64,000 bases of DNA from Sipunculus nudus (lineage: Eukaryota > Annelida > Sipuncula > Golfingiida > Sipunculidae). Below are positions 13,001 through 25,088 of this stretch, piece by piece. The notes beneath the pieces are model-generated. The model was not told the DNA's origin, ran no database searches, and saw only the letters and a list, made by a program, of their open reading frames with translations. The position numbers were made by a program, and so were the translations under genes. Where the stretch lies: NCBI GenBank assembly GCA_026874595.1, contig CM049320.1:22577714-22641713 (forward strand). Direction: 5' to 3'. The number at the start of each line of letters is the position of its first letter. Position 1 is the stretch's first letter.

Positions 13001-16000
13001 AGGAATGTAATGTAATATGTGAGTAAATGATAAATAAAATTACCTGACTGATGGATTAATAGAGTCAAATATAGTGGTTTATATTTTATTTATTTAGGAG
13101 GGGTTGAAAATTGTGATATATTTGAGCAAATATGAATGCAATGACAGCAGTAATAAGCAGTAGTAGAATGATGATATGGCTATTTGTTGAAGGATCTAAA
13201 GTGTATGGTGGTCTGCAAGCTTTCAATTTGACAGATATGATGTTATGATTAACTATGCTGATGAAGTGATTTATGAATTTGTGACTGTATGACACAATAT
13301 CTCTTTAGTCTTGACAAGGTGCATAATTGTGATGCCCACTATGTCTACATATTACACAATATTGACATAATTTCTGGCATGTACATAGGTACCTATGGAC
13401 GAATAGTTTTACAAAATATTAAAGTATGAATATATCTGATTCATCTTGTTCTTGCTTACTGAGGCTGACTTTGGGATGGGGTTCGGAGAAGGGAAAAGTG
13501 AGGGCAGCACGAAGGTGGATGTAGAAATATTCTATTGTAATGTTTTTCATTTATATAAGAATATGAAAATCTAAGAGGAAAGGGCCCCTCCTACTTGGTT
13601 ATAGTAAAGTTCTAAATATATGATTGCAAACTAATACTCTGACAAGACTGTCATGAAGAAAAACAGTAAAAGTTTTGAGATACTGTGATGCATATGAAAA
13701 TTTACAGATGGACAGGCAAGTGGACAGAATGGACTAATACCTTTATTTCACTTTCAAGGGAATAATCCATTTAAGTTTATATATAATCCTATTTTTTTAA
13801 GCATATCCACTTTTTCCATTAAAAAGTTTTTATCTGAATCATTTTTTTATTTACAGGTTTCATAAATTTTTAATAAAAAAAACTGAAAATATAAGTTAGA
13901 ATTGTTGCAAAAGTTGCAATCATTATATATCCAGAGTGTAGCTCATATTGGGTCATATTATGCATACACATATATTTTATTATTTTTAAATCATAAATGT
14001 TTAAACTGAATTTAAAAGAATATAATGCCGCAACATGGCATCTACAAGAATATTCCTTAAATCACTATTAAAAAGTTTTGCACATTGGAGTTTTCAGTAC
14101 ATGCTTAATTTTATTCACCAAAATAAAATAAAAGATTCAGTAAATTTGATAAAATAAAACATCTTTTCAAATAAAGTATACACACTGTTGGTTGAATGAG
14201 GGACAAACAATATCATTGTGCTAATTACTATCCCAGTTTTAATTTATTACTGGAATTAAAAGTCAATTTCACACCTGGTGAAGTTTTTACTCTTCTGAAG
14301 TAAGGAATTACTTATCTCATGAACATCCACACTTTCATAGCAATACACCACTTTGTGGACACAATTAAATGTACACTTTAATCATTGTAACCCTAGTGGT
14401 ACAATACAAAATCTAAAATGTAGCATAGCCTAGAATAAGAATGAATCAAATACAGAAAATAATAACATTCATCTAGTTTATGCACCATGGGGGGGGGGTG
14501 TAGGGCAGAGGGGAAGCCTGCTGGTAGTGGCCAAGCTGACCCAAGGCAAGCTGCCTGGGGTGGGTTACATAATGCAAGTGAAGGCTGTACTACTAGGTGG
14601 GCTAGATGTAAACAACACTTGACATGGACTATGAAAACATGAATTAAAGCTATTCTTTCCAATCAATTTCTTTGAATTTCAGATTTTAAAAGATTAAATC
14701 CTTATGTATATATGTTGTGAAAATTAAATCAACAGTGCCAAAGTTGGACAACATTTAAGGTATTGATTTTTTATTTATGCTAATAACTTGAAAAATTTGC
14801 AAAATTCAGATCTAATTTTGGGTAAACAATTGAATCTTGATTAAATAAAGTTATATTCCTGAAAAAAAGTCTCTAGGTTCAGCAATTCTCATGTTAGGTG
14901 AGTAAATATATTTCCTGATTTTTTTAAAAATTGCATTATGTTTTGGCCCATAACTTCAAAATAATACCCAATACTGACCTAATTTTTGGTATGTTCATAG
15001 AAAATGTATGAAAGAATGTGAATACTAATTATGATCAATAACAGATCAGTGGTTTTGATATTAGGCAGCCTTGAAGTGTAACAATGGCTTTTTTTTATGG
15101 AAAACAGAGTTTTTTTTCCTTAATATCTCGAAGGAACAAAGTCTTTATGACCCAATTTTCGGTATGGTAGGAGATTTTGGGGACATCTAAAATTATGCAA
15201 ACAGCCTGGGGAGCATAGAGATGTGCACTGAATGACCTACAGTCATCAAAGTGGACTGCTTGACAATGTAAGGGAATACAACAAGAGCCTCCAAAAAAAT
15301 TCAGTAACTAGCCTAATTTTGCAGCTTTTATTTTCAAATTTCAGATTTTAACAGATTAAATCCTTATGTATACATGCTGTGAAAATTAAATCCACAGTAC
15401 TTACAGGAAAAAAACGTGCCATGGCCAAAGTTGGGCAAAATTTAAGGTACCAATTTTATATTTTTTGCCAATATTTAAAAAAAATTAACAGATTTTGATC
15501 TAATTTTTGGTATACAATGAAATTTTGATTAATTTAAGTTGTATTACTGATAAAAAGTCCCTACCTTTAACACTTTTGGTCTTAAGTGACCAAATATCTT
15601 CCTGATTTTTTTACAAAGTCCATTATGTTTGGGCCCATAACTTCTTTAAATTATAAAATACTGACACAATATCTGGCATGTACATAGGAACTATATAGAG
15701 GAATATTTATGGTAAATATGAAGAAAACCAGATGAGTGGTTTTGATATTAGGCAGTCCTGAAGTGTGAAAATAGATTTCTAATAAAAAATTGAGGTTTTT
15801 CCTTAATATCTCGAAGGAACGAAGTCCTATTGACCCAATTTTCGGCATGGTAGGAGATTTTTGGGACATCTAACTGTATGCCAAATTGCAAATTCGTAGG
15901 TCCAACGGTGTCGAAACACGCCAGTCTTATGGACGGACATCCAGACGGACGGACAGACAGACGGACGACGGACAATGGACCGCGACTATAGCTCAGATGA

Positions 16001-16955
16001 CTTATAGTCAGCTGAGCTAAAAAGTCCTCTGGTCCAGGAAGGAGGTGGTCAGGATCGCAAAATTTGGGTTTGAAACCCTAAAAAAGAGGTTGTTTTGGCT
16101 TGAAAAGGGGGGGGGGGGGGGGTAAGGACCCCATTGACCAACCCTCTTAATCTGCCACTAGATTTATGGAAACAATTAAAGATCTGTTAAAATTCATAAT
16201 ATCTTTCTTTTTGCCTTTCATTTTCAGACATCAGAGGCATGGAAAACATATATGAAATGCCAAAGAGGCAACACTAAAATTTCAGATGGGGGATCAAATT
16301 TACGATGGTTTGATTTCCACGATTATTTTACTTTCATGAATATCGTAGATTTGAAACCCTTGCAAACAAAAATACATTCACAGTATTGAACATTTTAGTT
16401 AGCCTCTCACATCTTACCTGTAGAGTGCTGATGGGGTCCTGACTTGTCTGCTGCTGCAGCTTCTTGGCTGTCTGACTGTCAGGATGGATGATACTGTACA
16501 GTCTGACAGTGGCTGCAGCATCTTCTAACCTACAATATTACCATCTTTAATATCAATATATTAATTATAAAAAAAATTGTGTGTGATACAATACCTCCTA
16601 TTAATACATGATTTTAATCATTTTTCCATTACTTATACCAATAAACATTCTATTCCATCGAAATGTTTGACACAAGCATCACTACTGCCTTCAATTATTG
16701 TAAAACTTTTTGATTAAGTTATAAGCATTAAAAATAATTAAGTTATTTTAATGCTGAGGTGTTTTGCTCAGACAACATAGGTTAATCATCATTTAAATTT
16801 TTTCAAAACTTTATTAGGATCGTAAATTTGCAGATTCTGATACCACTCTCTTCCCAAAAGTATATGTATAATCCATTATTACACATCCAATTCTACATAT
16901 GACATTTTGATTATTTATATATATATATATATATGTATTTATGTATGTATATATG

Positions 16956-17017
<62 letters not shown>

Positions 17018-20000
17018 CAATTTGGATATATTTCAGTGTGATTAGAAAAATAACTGTCTCAGAACAGATTTAAATGAATAAGTGTTTTAAATACAATTAC
17101 TAGGTCAAACATAAAGATGAAATATATAACAGTACCAAGGAAAATGTGATAAAACTTCATGTAAGATGAAATGTAGAAAATTTGAATGAAATTTAGTGAA
17201 ATGGATGGAAATGGCAACAAAGATAATGGTAAAACTAATACAACAAAAGTTACTTTTTTCCTAATTAACAGATAAGATTATGAAATTTCAACTTCATTGA
17301 AATTGCAAACAGGCTAAACTGTAAGTTTTTAAGCCTGTTAGTGTTTAAACCTGTGAGAGTTTAAACCTGTCAGTTTTTAAACATAGATGTATTTATGAAA
17401 TGTGTAAAGTGCAGTAAACCTATTGATAAAATGTAACTCGTAACAAAAAAAATATTTAAAATGTACACGTGACACACCTGTTTCGTTGTAATTGCTCTGC
17501 AAGTAGCCCATCTATTTTCTTATTCCTGACAAGGTAAAATGTCATCACACCAAAATGTCTCGTTGACCACAGCTCGTCGTAATGGCCATTTGCATCAATG
17601 TGTTCATATGTCTGATTAGTCACCTGTAACAGATAAATAACCAGAGTTATAGCCAACAAAAAATAATCTTCTAACTACATTTTAACCTTTGGGTGGAACA
17701 TATTCTGTTAAACTACAGTATACCCTTGGTGAGGAACATGTTCTGCAAAACTACATTAAACCCTTATGGTGGAACAATGTAGTGAATACATGACATAGTA
17801 GGTCTTAAAACTTGACATAAACTATACCAGGGTAATGCAATACAAAATCTATTCATCCTGTTGCATCAATATTGTGGTTAGCAGGCAATAATTTTTACAT
17901 TAGGCTACAAGTGATGAATTAACACAAAATAATACAGGAAAACTCACAAATCAAAGCAAAATCATTCTGTTTGGTAATGAGTCATTCCCTAATATGCTAA
18001 CAGTTAATGGCTTGAAAAAAATAAATAAATCCTAAACAATACATATCTTTTAATGAGTTATCTATATTGAGAAGTCACTGGTATTGACAGCTGAAAATCT
18101 TATTTACTATTGATTATTTACAAAAAAAAACACAAAACATTTTCTTCAGTTTTGAGTTCTATGACATGCATGGTCTTCATGGGAGTAAACCCTTATATAC
18201 TACTGTATTGTTGATATTAATGTGTGACATTGTGCAGGAGTTAAATATATATAAGCCATTCTTACCTTCACATATAGAGGGTCATCAGGTTCAAACTGTA
18301 AACAGGCTCTGTCTAATATATACTGGTACTTCTTGTTACTGAGGAGAAGCTGGAATAATAAAACAAATTTACATTAGTGCTGTTGATATTATAAATGTTT
18401 TATTATGATTATCATTATTATTATTATTTTACATACAAGACCAGTTTAGTTTTACCCCGATAAGACAAATGGTGCAGTGGCAGCACCTGCTGTCTGCTAA
18501 ACAGACTGCCACTGGATACAATTTTGAGGTTGAAGATAGATCCAGGACCTGAGATATCAGTGAGATAAGCAATTTGAAAAATAATTTGAAATATCTTGGG
18601 ATTCACAAGGAAATATGGAAAATTACCCCCTTAGGACACACATGGCATAGATATTGAAAGTTCCAGGATAAATACATTCATATATAATACATGTCCACAG
18701 AGGAGCTTGAACATATTAAAAATTATATTTCGTATCTAATGCATGGCCACAGAGGAGCGTGAACATATTAAAAATTATATTTCATATCTAATGCATGGCC
18801 ACAGAGGAGCTTGAACATATTAAAAATGATATTACTTTGTGGAAATACATTGAGTGTACATAGTTGTGCTGATAACATGTGGCCATTTAATACAAATTTT
18901 ATGAACCATTAATGAAAATATGAAATATTGTAAAATTCAAATATCAAGCAGCATCATTATATTTGTCTTGGATTATAAAAAATACCATGTATAAGCTATG
19001 TTAGTACAAGTACCTCTAAGTTTTCGTCTTGAAACATATCTGGTGTTTTGTACATGCGGCCTTCTCTTGGGAAGTATATATTCACCATGCGGTCCTGCTC
19101 GGCAGCAGTAGCTGTCCTCAAGGTCCCATTTGGCTCTCTTATCACACAAGTTCTCTCCTGAAATTGATAATGCAAAGAAAATTATATCATTTGAAAATGT
19201 GCTTAAAAAAAGGAATTCCCAATAAACAGCTGACACCCAGAGTTGGACAAAAGTGTCCAGAGCAATCTTTTTTAGTGACAAAGAAAAATTTTTGTTTGGT
19301 TGTAAGTAAATGCTTCCATGTTTTATTCTGTCTTAACTAATTCATAATCTAAGCACAGCTGAACCTCTCCTTACAAACACCTCTGTACCAAAGACCCCTC
19401 CTATTTATGGCCAATTATGGACAGTCCCTTGAAAGTAGGTCTGGAAATCTATTCCCCCCCCCCCTACTTAGGACACCTCTCTATTGTGGAACCCTTGGCA
19501 AAATGCCTGGTCCCTTCGGTGACCTTGATTTAGAGGTTCTACTGTATGTACATCTGCAGAGTTATAATTCAGTTTCGGACTATGTTACAGGACACAGCAC
19601 TCGCTTCATGTCATATTATTTTGTATCCTAGTGATGCCAAGCCTGGTATCTGCAACACCTGCGGACCTGGGGTGTGTAATCAACCCAATTCCTGGGTCAT
19701 AACACTGAGGGACCCCCCAAAACACAAGTTCATCTGGGAGTGTTACACAGCTGTGGGGCATAGTCTTCCCATAAAGCCTGCGTTTGGTCCAGGGTAGCTT
19801 AATTTACAGACCTATGAATAATATATATTAAACCTATATAACAAAAATCCGACATACACAATTCAAATTGAGAAAAAAAATGTTTCTTGATATCCTCTTG
19901 TTCAGAAGGCAGCAACAATTCTTTTAACACATGGCTCCAACTGCTATATTTTGTAATTTAAAATTGTTTCAACTGCTGACTGTGAACATGAGCATTTTCT

Positions 20001-23000
20001 TGTTGCATCTTAAAGTTATTTAACCTTATCATTCAGGCATTCACATTACTCCAAGGTGGCCAAATAGTGTATCTTGAACAACTACAGTTAACTGGGCAGT
20101 GCTTGCTCCCCATTGACTCCTTCAGTGGATACTGCACCCGGCTGAATGAAGGCGGTTGATGTGGTGGATTTTGGGTCAGTCTCTGATATCTACAGTGGCT
20201 GAAATGGACCTATAAATACAACTTTTTCCTTTGCTTACAATGTAATAATGTAATAATAATATTTGTTTACAAAAGGTCAGGCATTATCCCATATACTTGA
20301 TTATATAAACCTTGTGCCTAATAATACTAAGGAATGTTTAAGCTAGAATCATCAACTGCTACCCAATAAATTCCAAAACATTATTGCTCATGCCCTAAAA
20401 TCAGAAACTTCCCAGCCCTTATTACTTACCAAACGAGGTACACCATGTGAAATGTCTGTGAAAACGTAATCACAGCCACTTGGATCCCAGGATGTAATTT
20501 CTGGATCTTCTGAGAGGATCTCTGATTCATCGCTCCACGGATCTAGCACCGGGGGCATCTGGAGTCGCTTCATACCTCGTCTTATGGCATCATCTTGCAG
20601 CTATTCAAATAGATGGAGAATATTTAAGTAGGTGTGTTATAGTGCATCAAGTAAAGTATTTAATTGCAAATACTGAGCAAAACTGTAATTCACTGCAAGC
20701 CTCAAAATCAATTTGGCAAAATAGGGGACTGTTCAGGTCTTTCCTGCGCACGTATAGTTAATTTGATGATAATATTCCAGGGTTAGAACTTGTAGTGACT
20801 CAACAAGTTTAAGTAACATTTTCCATGACTAAGTCCTTCGAGGACTAGTATCTGTGTGACACTCTGGGTTGCAATCTTGGCTTCTTGTATTTGTGGCCTT
20901 GGACAATAAATCATAGTGTGACTGTCTCCAAGCTAACGGTGTGTTCTCTTAATAATACTGGCGCTGACAATCTGCAAAATCCCACACATTGTCTCTCAAC
21001 CAATAAATAATAAAAAATAAAAATCTGCCTGCTTGCAACATTTTTTAAATCTGAGAATTATTTGACTCATTTTCTGATATTTTTCTGGAATGGCCTAAGT
21101 TTATCCTATAAATGATATATAATCACCTCTTTGAACTGTTTATCAGTCAGTAGCCTGTATTTGGGTGGTTCAGACTGTCCATGTTGAGTCTTGAAGATCT
21201 TATCCAGTTTGAACCCTGTGACTTGCTTCAGAATGCTCTGTACATCAGGGTTTGTAAAGAGCAGGCCAACATCTTGCCTCCCATCACCTGCGCAGAAGAA
21301 AAAATATAGAAATACAGTACCGTAATGTCTACATCAGTTCGTATCCTTCATTAGTTCGCACACTATAAATTTTCTGAATCATATTTTTCTATATTACATA
21401 TATGAATTCGTACACCAACATACTGTGCCGATATTAGCTATTGCCGGTGACCACCGGTGGTCCGTATGAACAGAAATTGTAGCTATGATTAAAACGGCTT
21501 TGCATGCGGAGATGAATCAAATGTCTACACTGTTCACCTGATAACAACACATCTTTATGTCTTAGTGCGAGGAAGTAACATGATAATTTATCGGAACAAT
21601 TTTATCAGATTTGCAACTTCATGTATGTGAATAGGAAAAACTGTCGCTTAACTGATACCGATGGGCCATCTTTGCTTCAGACTTGTTACAGCATGAATGT
21701 GATTTGAACAATAGAACTCGAGGTAAAAAATGTGTCTTAATTGATAATATTTTGTTTACTTAATAATAAAATAAGAAGGATTTGTAAGTGGGACAAAAAT
21801 CACATTAGCTGATGATCATATACTTGTAATCCACTTGGGACAAACCTCGCACAGACCGCTGATCACAGGCATGACCTGGTGCTACAAGACATCAAAGGTT
21901 AAATGGAGATCGTCAGAGTGCTTTGAACCGCAGCTACAAAGGATATACCGCTGTCTTCAAGGGTTTTAATTTGATAAAACCCGGTTATGTCTGTGAAATA
22001 ATATATTTTTTTCCCCACTGTATAAATCTTATTAGAATCTCCCAAATAAAAACTTCCATGTAATTCGTTGGTTACTGTGGCCATTTGGTTAAAGGCGCAT
22101 GAACTGCTTCAGTGTGAACTAAGTGCCCCTGGTTCAAACCTACCAATTTTTTTCCACTTTATGTTACTCCCCCGTCCCAGGTTAAAAATATGATAAACAT
22201 ATATTTTTTTCATTTATTTCTTTCCACTGAAATTACCAAACGGGTAAAATAAACAATTTATTGAAATATATAAATAAAAAATATAATCTGCTGAGATTAC
22301 ATATTCACGGCTGTAATAAGTTCACTTGCCGCCAGGTGGCACCCCAAATAAATTTCATTAACGCCCTTAGAAAATCACCATTACCATTTTATAAGGGTGT
22401 ATTCTGCAATCCATACAAATAATGTTTGTAAATGAATTAAATGTTGTCATGAAGTATTACAAAACAATAGCCCATTTTCTTATCACTAAAGATGCTACGC
22501 ACCGCTGTAGGCCGTGAGCACAGGCGCTTGAATCGCTATTTGTGTTGAAATTGGCTTAAATCGTGTTCAATTTACCTTAACAACAATCCCCTACCGTTCA
22601 ATGAGCTGTAAACCATGTTATATCGCTTGCCGGTACTTGTTTATATAATAGATACACAAGGCCGGCATCCAAGTCTGCGGTGGGTTGGCGATAATACAAG
22701 AAATCAATTCAAATTCCCGAATATTTCAAAGATTTTCGAGGGAAGAAACTTACAGTCGTTAAATGGCCAGTTCTCCTTTCTATAAAAGCATTAACAATTC
22801 CAGTACACACAGTGTTCCACTTGTAATGAGCTCTTTTTTGTAACTAGTCTGCATCCATTAAGCAGCTGTTACCCCAAACGAGGAAATCCCCATTTATTTT
22901 GGTCAGCAGTAAGGATTCCCCCCTGGAACCTAACACCTGATTGGTTGATAACGATGGAAATAGTAATCTGGGTTAAATCTGTCTGCTCGTCGCTTAATGG

Positions 23001-23526
23001 ATACAGACTCGTCCGCAGACTTGGATGCCGGCCTTGTGTATCTATTATATAAACAAGTACCGGCAAGCGATATAACATGGTTTACAGCTCATTGAACGGT
23101 AGGGGATTGTTGTTAAGGTAAATTGAACACTATTTAAGCCAATATCAACACAAATAGCGATTCAAGCGCCTGTGCCGTGAGAGACCCCTTGCTGATGATG
23201 TTTTCCTTTCATGTCCAAACTGTGAAACACTTCGTTGCTTGTTTGTTTACCAATAATTTAATTGATGTGTAATATTAAGGTGATCAGTGACTCCTGTCAA
23301 TTTTGTTTGCACCACAGCCGTGATCAAATAAATTTGTTAACATACTAATGAGGTACAAATTTAACAGTTTGGGGTAATGAATTACTGAAGTTCTATTGCC
23401 GGTAGCTGGATTTTTGACGATCTTTATGATCTTTTGTGCCGGTCTGTGGGTTACGAATGTTAAGTTTGTTACGGCCGGCAGTACAGGCCGTCCCGGTTAC
23501 CCCCGACCGGCGCGGCTAAAACCCTG

Positions 23527-23574
<48 letters not shown>

Positions 23575-24238
23575 CCGGTTTATAAAATGCCAGTTACGGG
23601 ATAAACTGGATATCTTTTTCGTCACCAGCAGCGCTCACATATATTCCCGAACAAGTGTTAAATAATAATTAACATGAGAGTTGCCGTACATCATCTATTA
23701 TCGCCCATCGCTGGTTCTCAGGTGTCAAACGATCTTCTCTCCTGCAATATTCTAATTTTTCATATTTTACATATAATAATTCACACACTGAGAAAAATAA
23801 TTATTTTTTCCTGTACGAATTCAAGTAGACATTACGGTAAATCCTTTTATTGAGACCAACATTGAGACTGTCAGTGGCCTTACTGTTTCTCGAATCAGAC
23901 CTATCAGGTTTATAACCAGGGCTTTTAAATACTGCTTGATTGTTTTTTATATGACTGTTCATCCGTTCTAATTGTACTCTCCCCACACAGATTTTATACA
24001 CTACACCCACCTCAGATCTCCTTTCTTTTAACCACTGCTTTGTTTCTGGGTTATTTTTCCCAGGAAAAGCTAGTTTTTCCCGGACAGTGGGAAAAACCCG
24101 GGATTAATTGGGAATAACTGAGGAAAACTGGTTAGTACCGGGAATTACTGGGGAAAATGTCTGATCAAAATTTTTGAGAGAGTATAATGATGTATAGTTA
24201 ATTCATTCTGTTTAATGCTGCATGTTGAAATTATATTA

Positions 24239-24271
<33 letters not shown>

Positions 24272-25049
24272 TTATATATACACATACATATATACATATC
24301 TTGGTTTTGTGATTGAGTATGTTTGTTTAAATATACATATATATATATAAATGTGTGTGTGTGTGTGAGATGATATTTCCTTTTAATTCAGATATCTACT
24401 GGTCTCTCCTTTTATAAGATTATTAGAGGTTTTTCCCATTTTCCAAAAGGCGGTAAATATCAGATTATAATCTGCAGGTGGCACCATCAAATTTAATGAG
24501 TGTCTCATATCCAAAATGGTATATATATAATAAAATTTTATAAATATATATATCCATAAAGGCACGACTGTAGAATAACTAAGGCACCTCACTGAGGCAC
24601 AACACCTCTGTTAACAGAAAATGTTTTTATGGTCACCTGTTTGTACTTTTATTTTGCCCCTTATTTTTATCAGCCTATTACTTCTTCATAACTTGGCAAG
24701 TCCAAAGACACTTTATTCCTATTCACTCTGCTCTGACCCTTTGGAATCACACAGGTGACTTTTAATCTGGTGTCAACATAAATAATTACCTCTTCCTCGC
24801 CTTTGTTCATGGTATGAAACTTTTGATGTGTATCTTAAGCACTGTTTTAGTTTTTTTTGTATTTATTAAAGTTAACCATTGCATGGCCACTTGTACAGAT
24901 CAGGGCCACAACTTATCACAGTTGTTGATTCTGTAACAACTCCATTACATGAATCCTTAACATCATACCCTCCTTCTGTATACACTTAACCAGGTCGAAA
25001 CAGGGTGTGCTTGATCCTCCAGTCACTCTTAATCTTATTATAAATATTA

Positions 25050-25088
<39 letters not shown>

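Larger units (their letters stand above)
12805..16160. mobile_element. MITE F, split by an element A insertion
   Basis: Left end CAGGGGCAGATCCAGG (12805) and right end TCTGCCACTA (16151-16160) form an imperfect inverted repeat around GGCAGAT. The two flanks (12805-12877 and 16023-16160) together make a MITE of about 210 bases, interrupted exactly by element A. A poly-G tract of 17 lies at 16107-16123. Confidence 0.5.
21320..23837. mobile_element. Mariner-like element or composite in MRPS22 intron 1
   Basis: Inverted ends CCGTAATGTCTAC (left at 21320, right at 23825-23837 as GTAGACATTACGG) are flanked by TA on both sides, the Tc1/mariner target duplication. Similarity continues inward in a patchy way (AGTTCGTA / AATTCGTAC). 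No transposase frame was recognised in the 2.5 kb interior, which carries a nested MITE (22519-23173), a tRNA-like SINE head and an (AT)n tract. Confidence 0.6.

Noticed and set aside
16814-17020. Open frame of 68 codons made of HTHTHT and IYIYIY
   Set aside because: It only translates the (TG)n and (AT)n microsatellite.
18973-19281. Minus-strand frame of 102 codons over MRPS22 exon 4
   Set aside because: Wrong phase; only the alternative frame (REPNGTLRTA) matches mS22 and joins exons 3 and 5.
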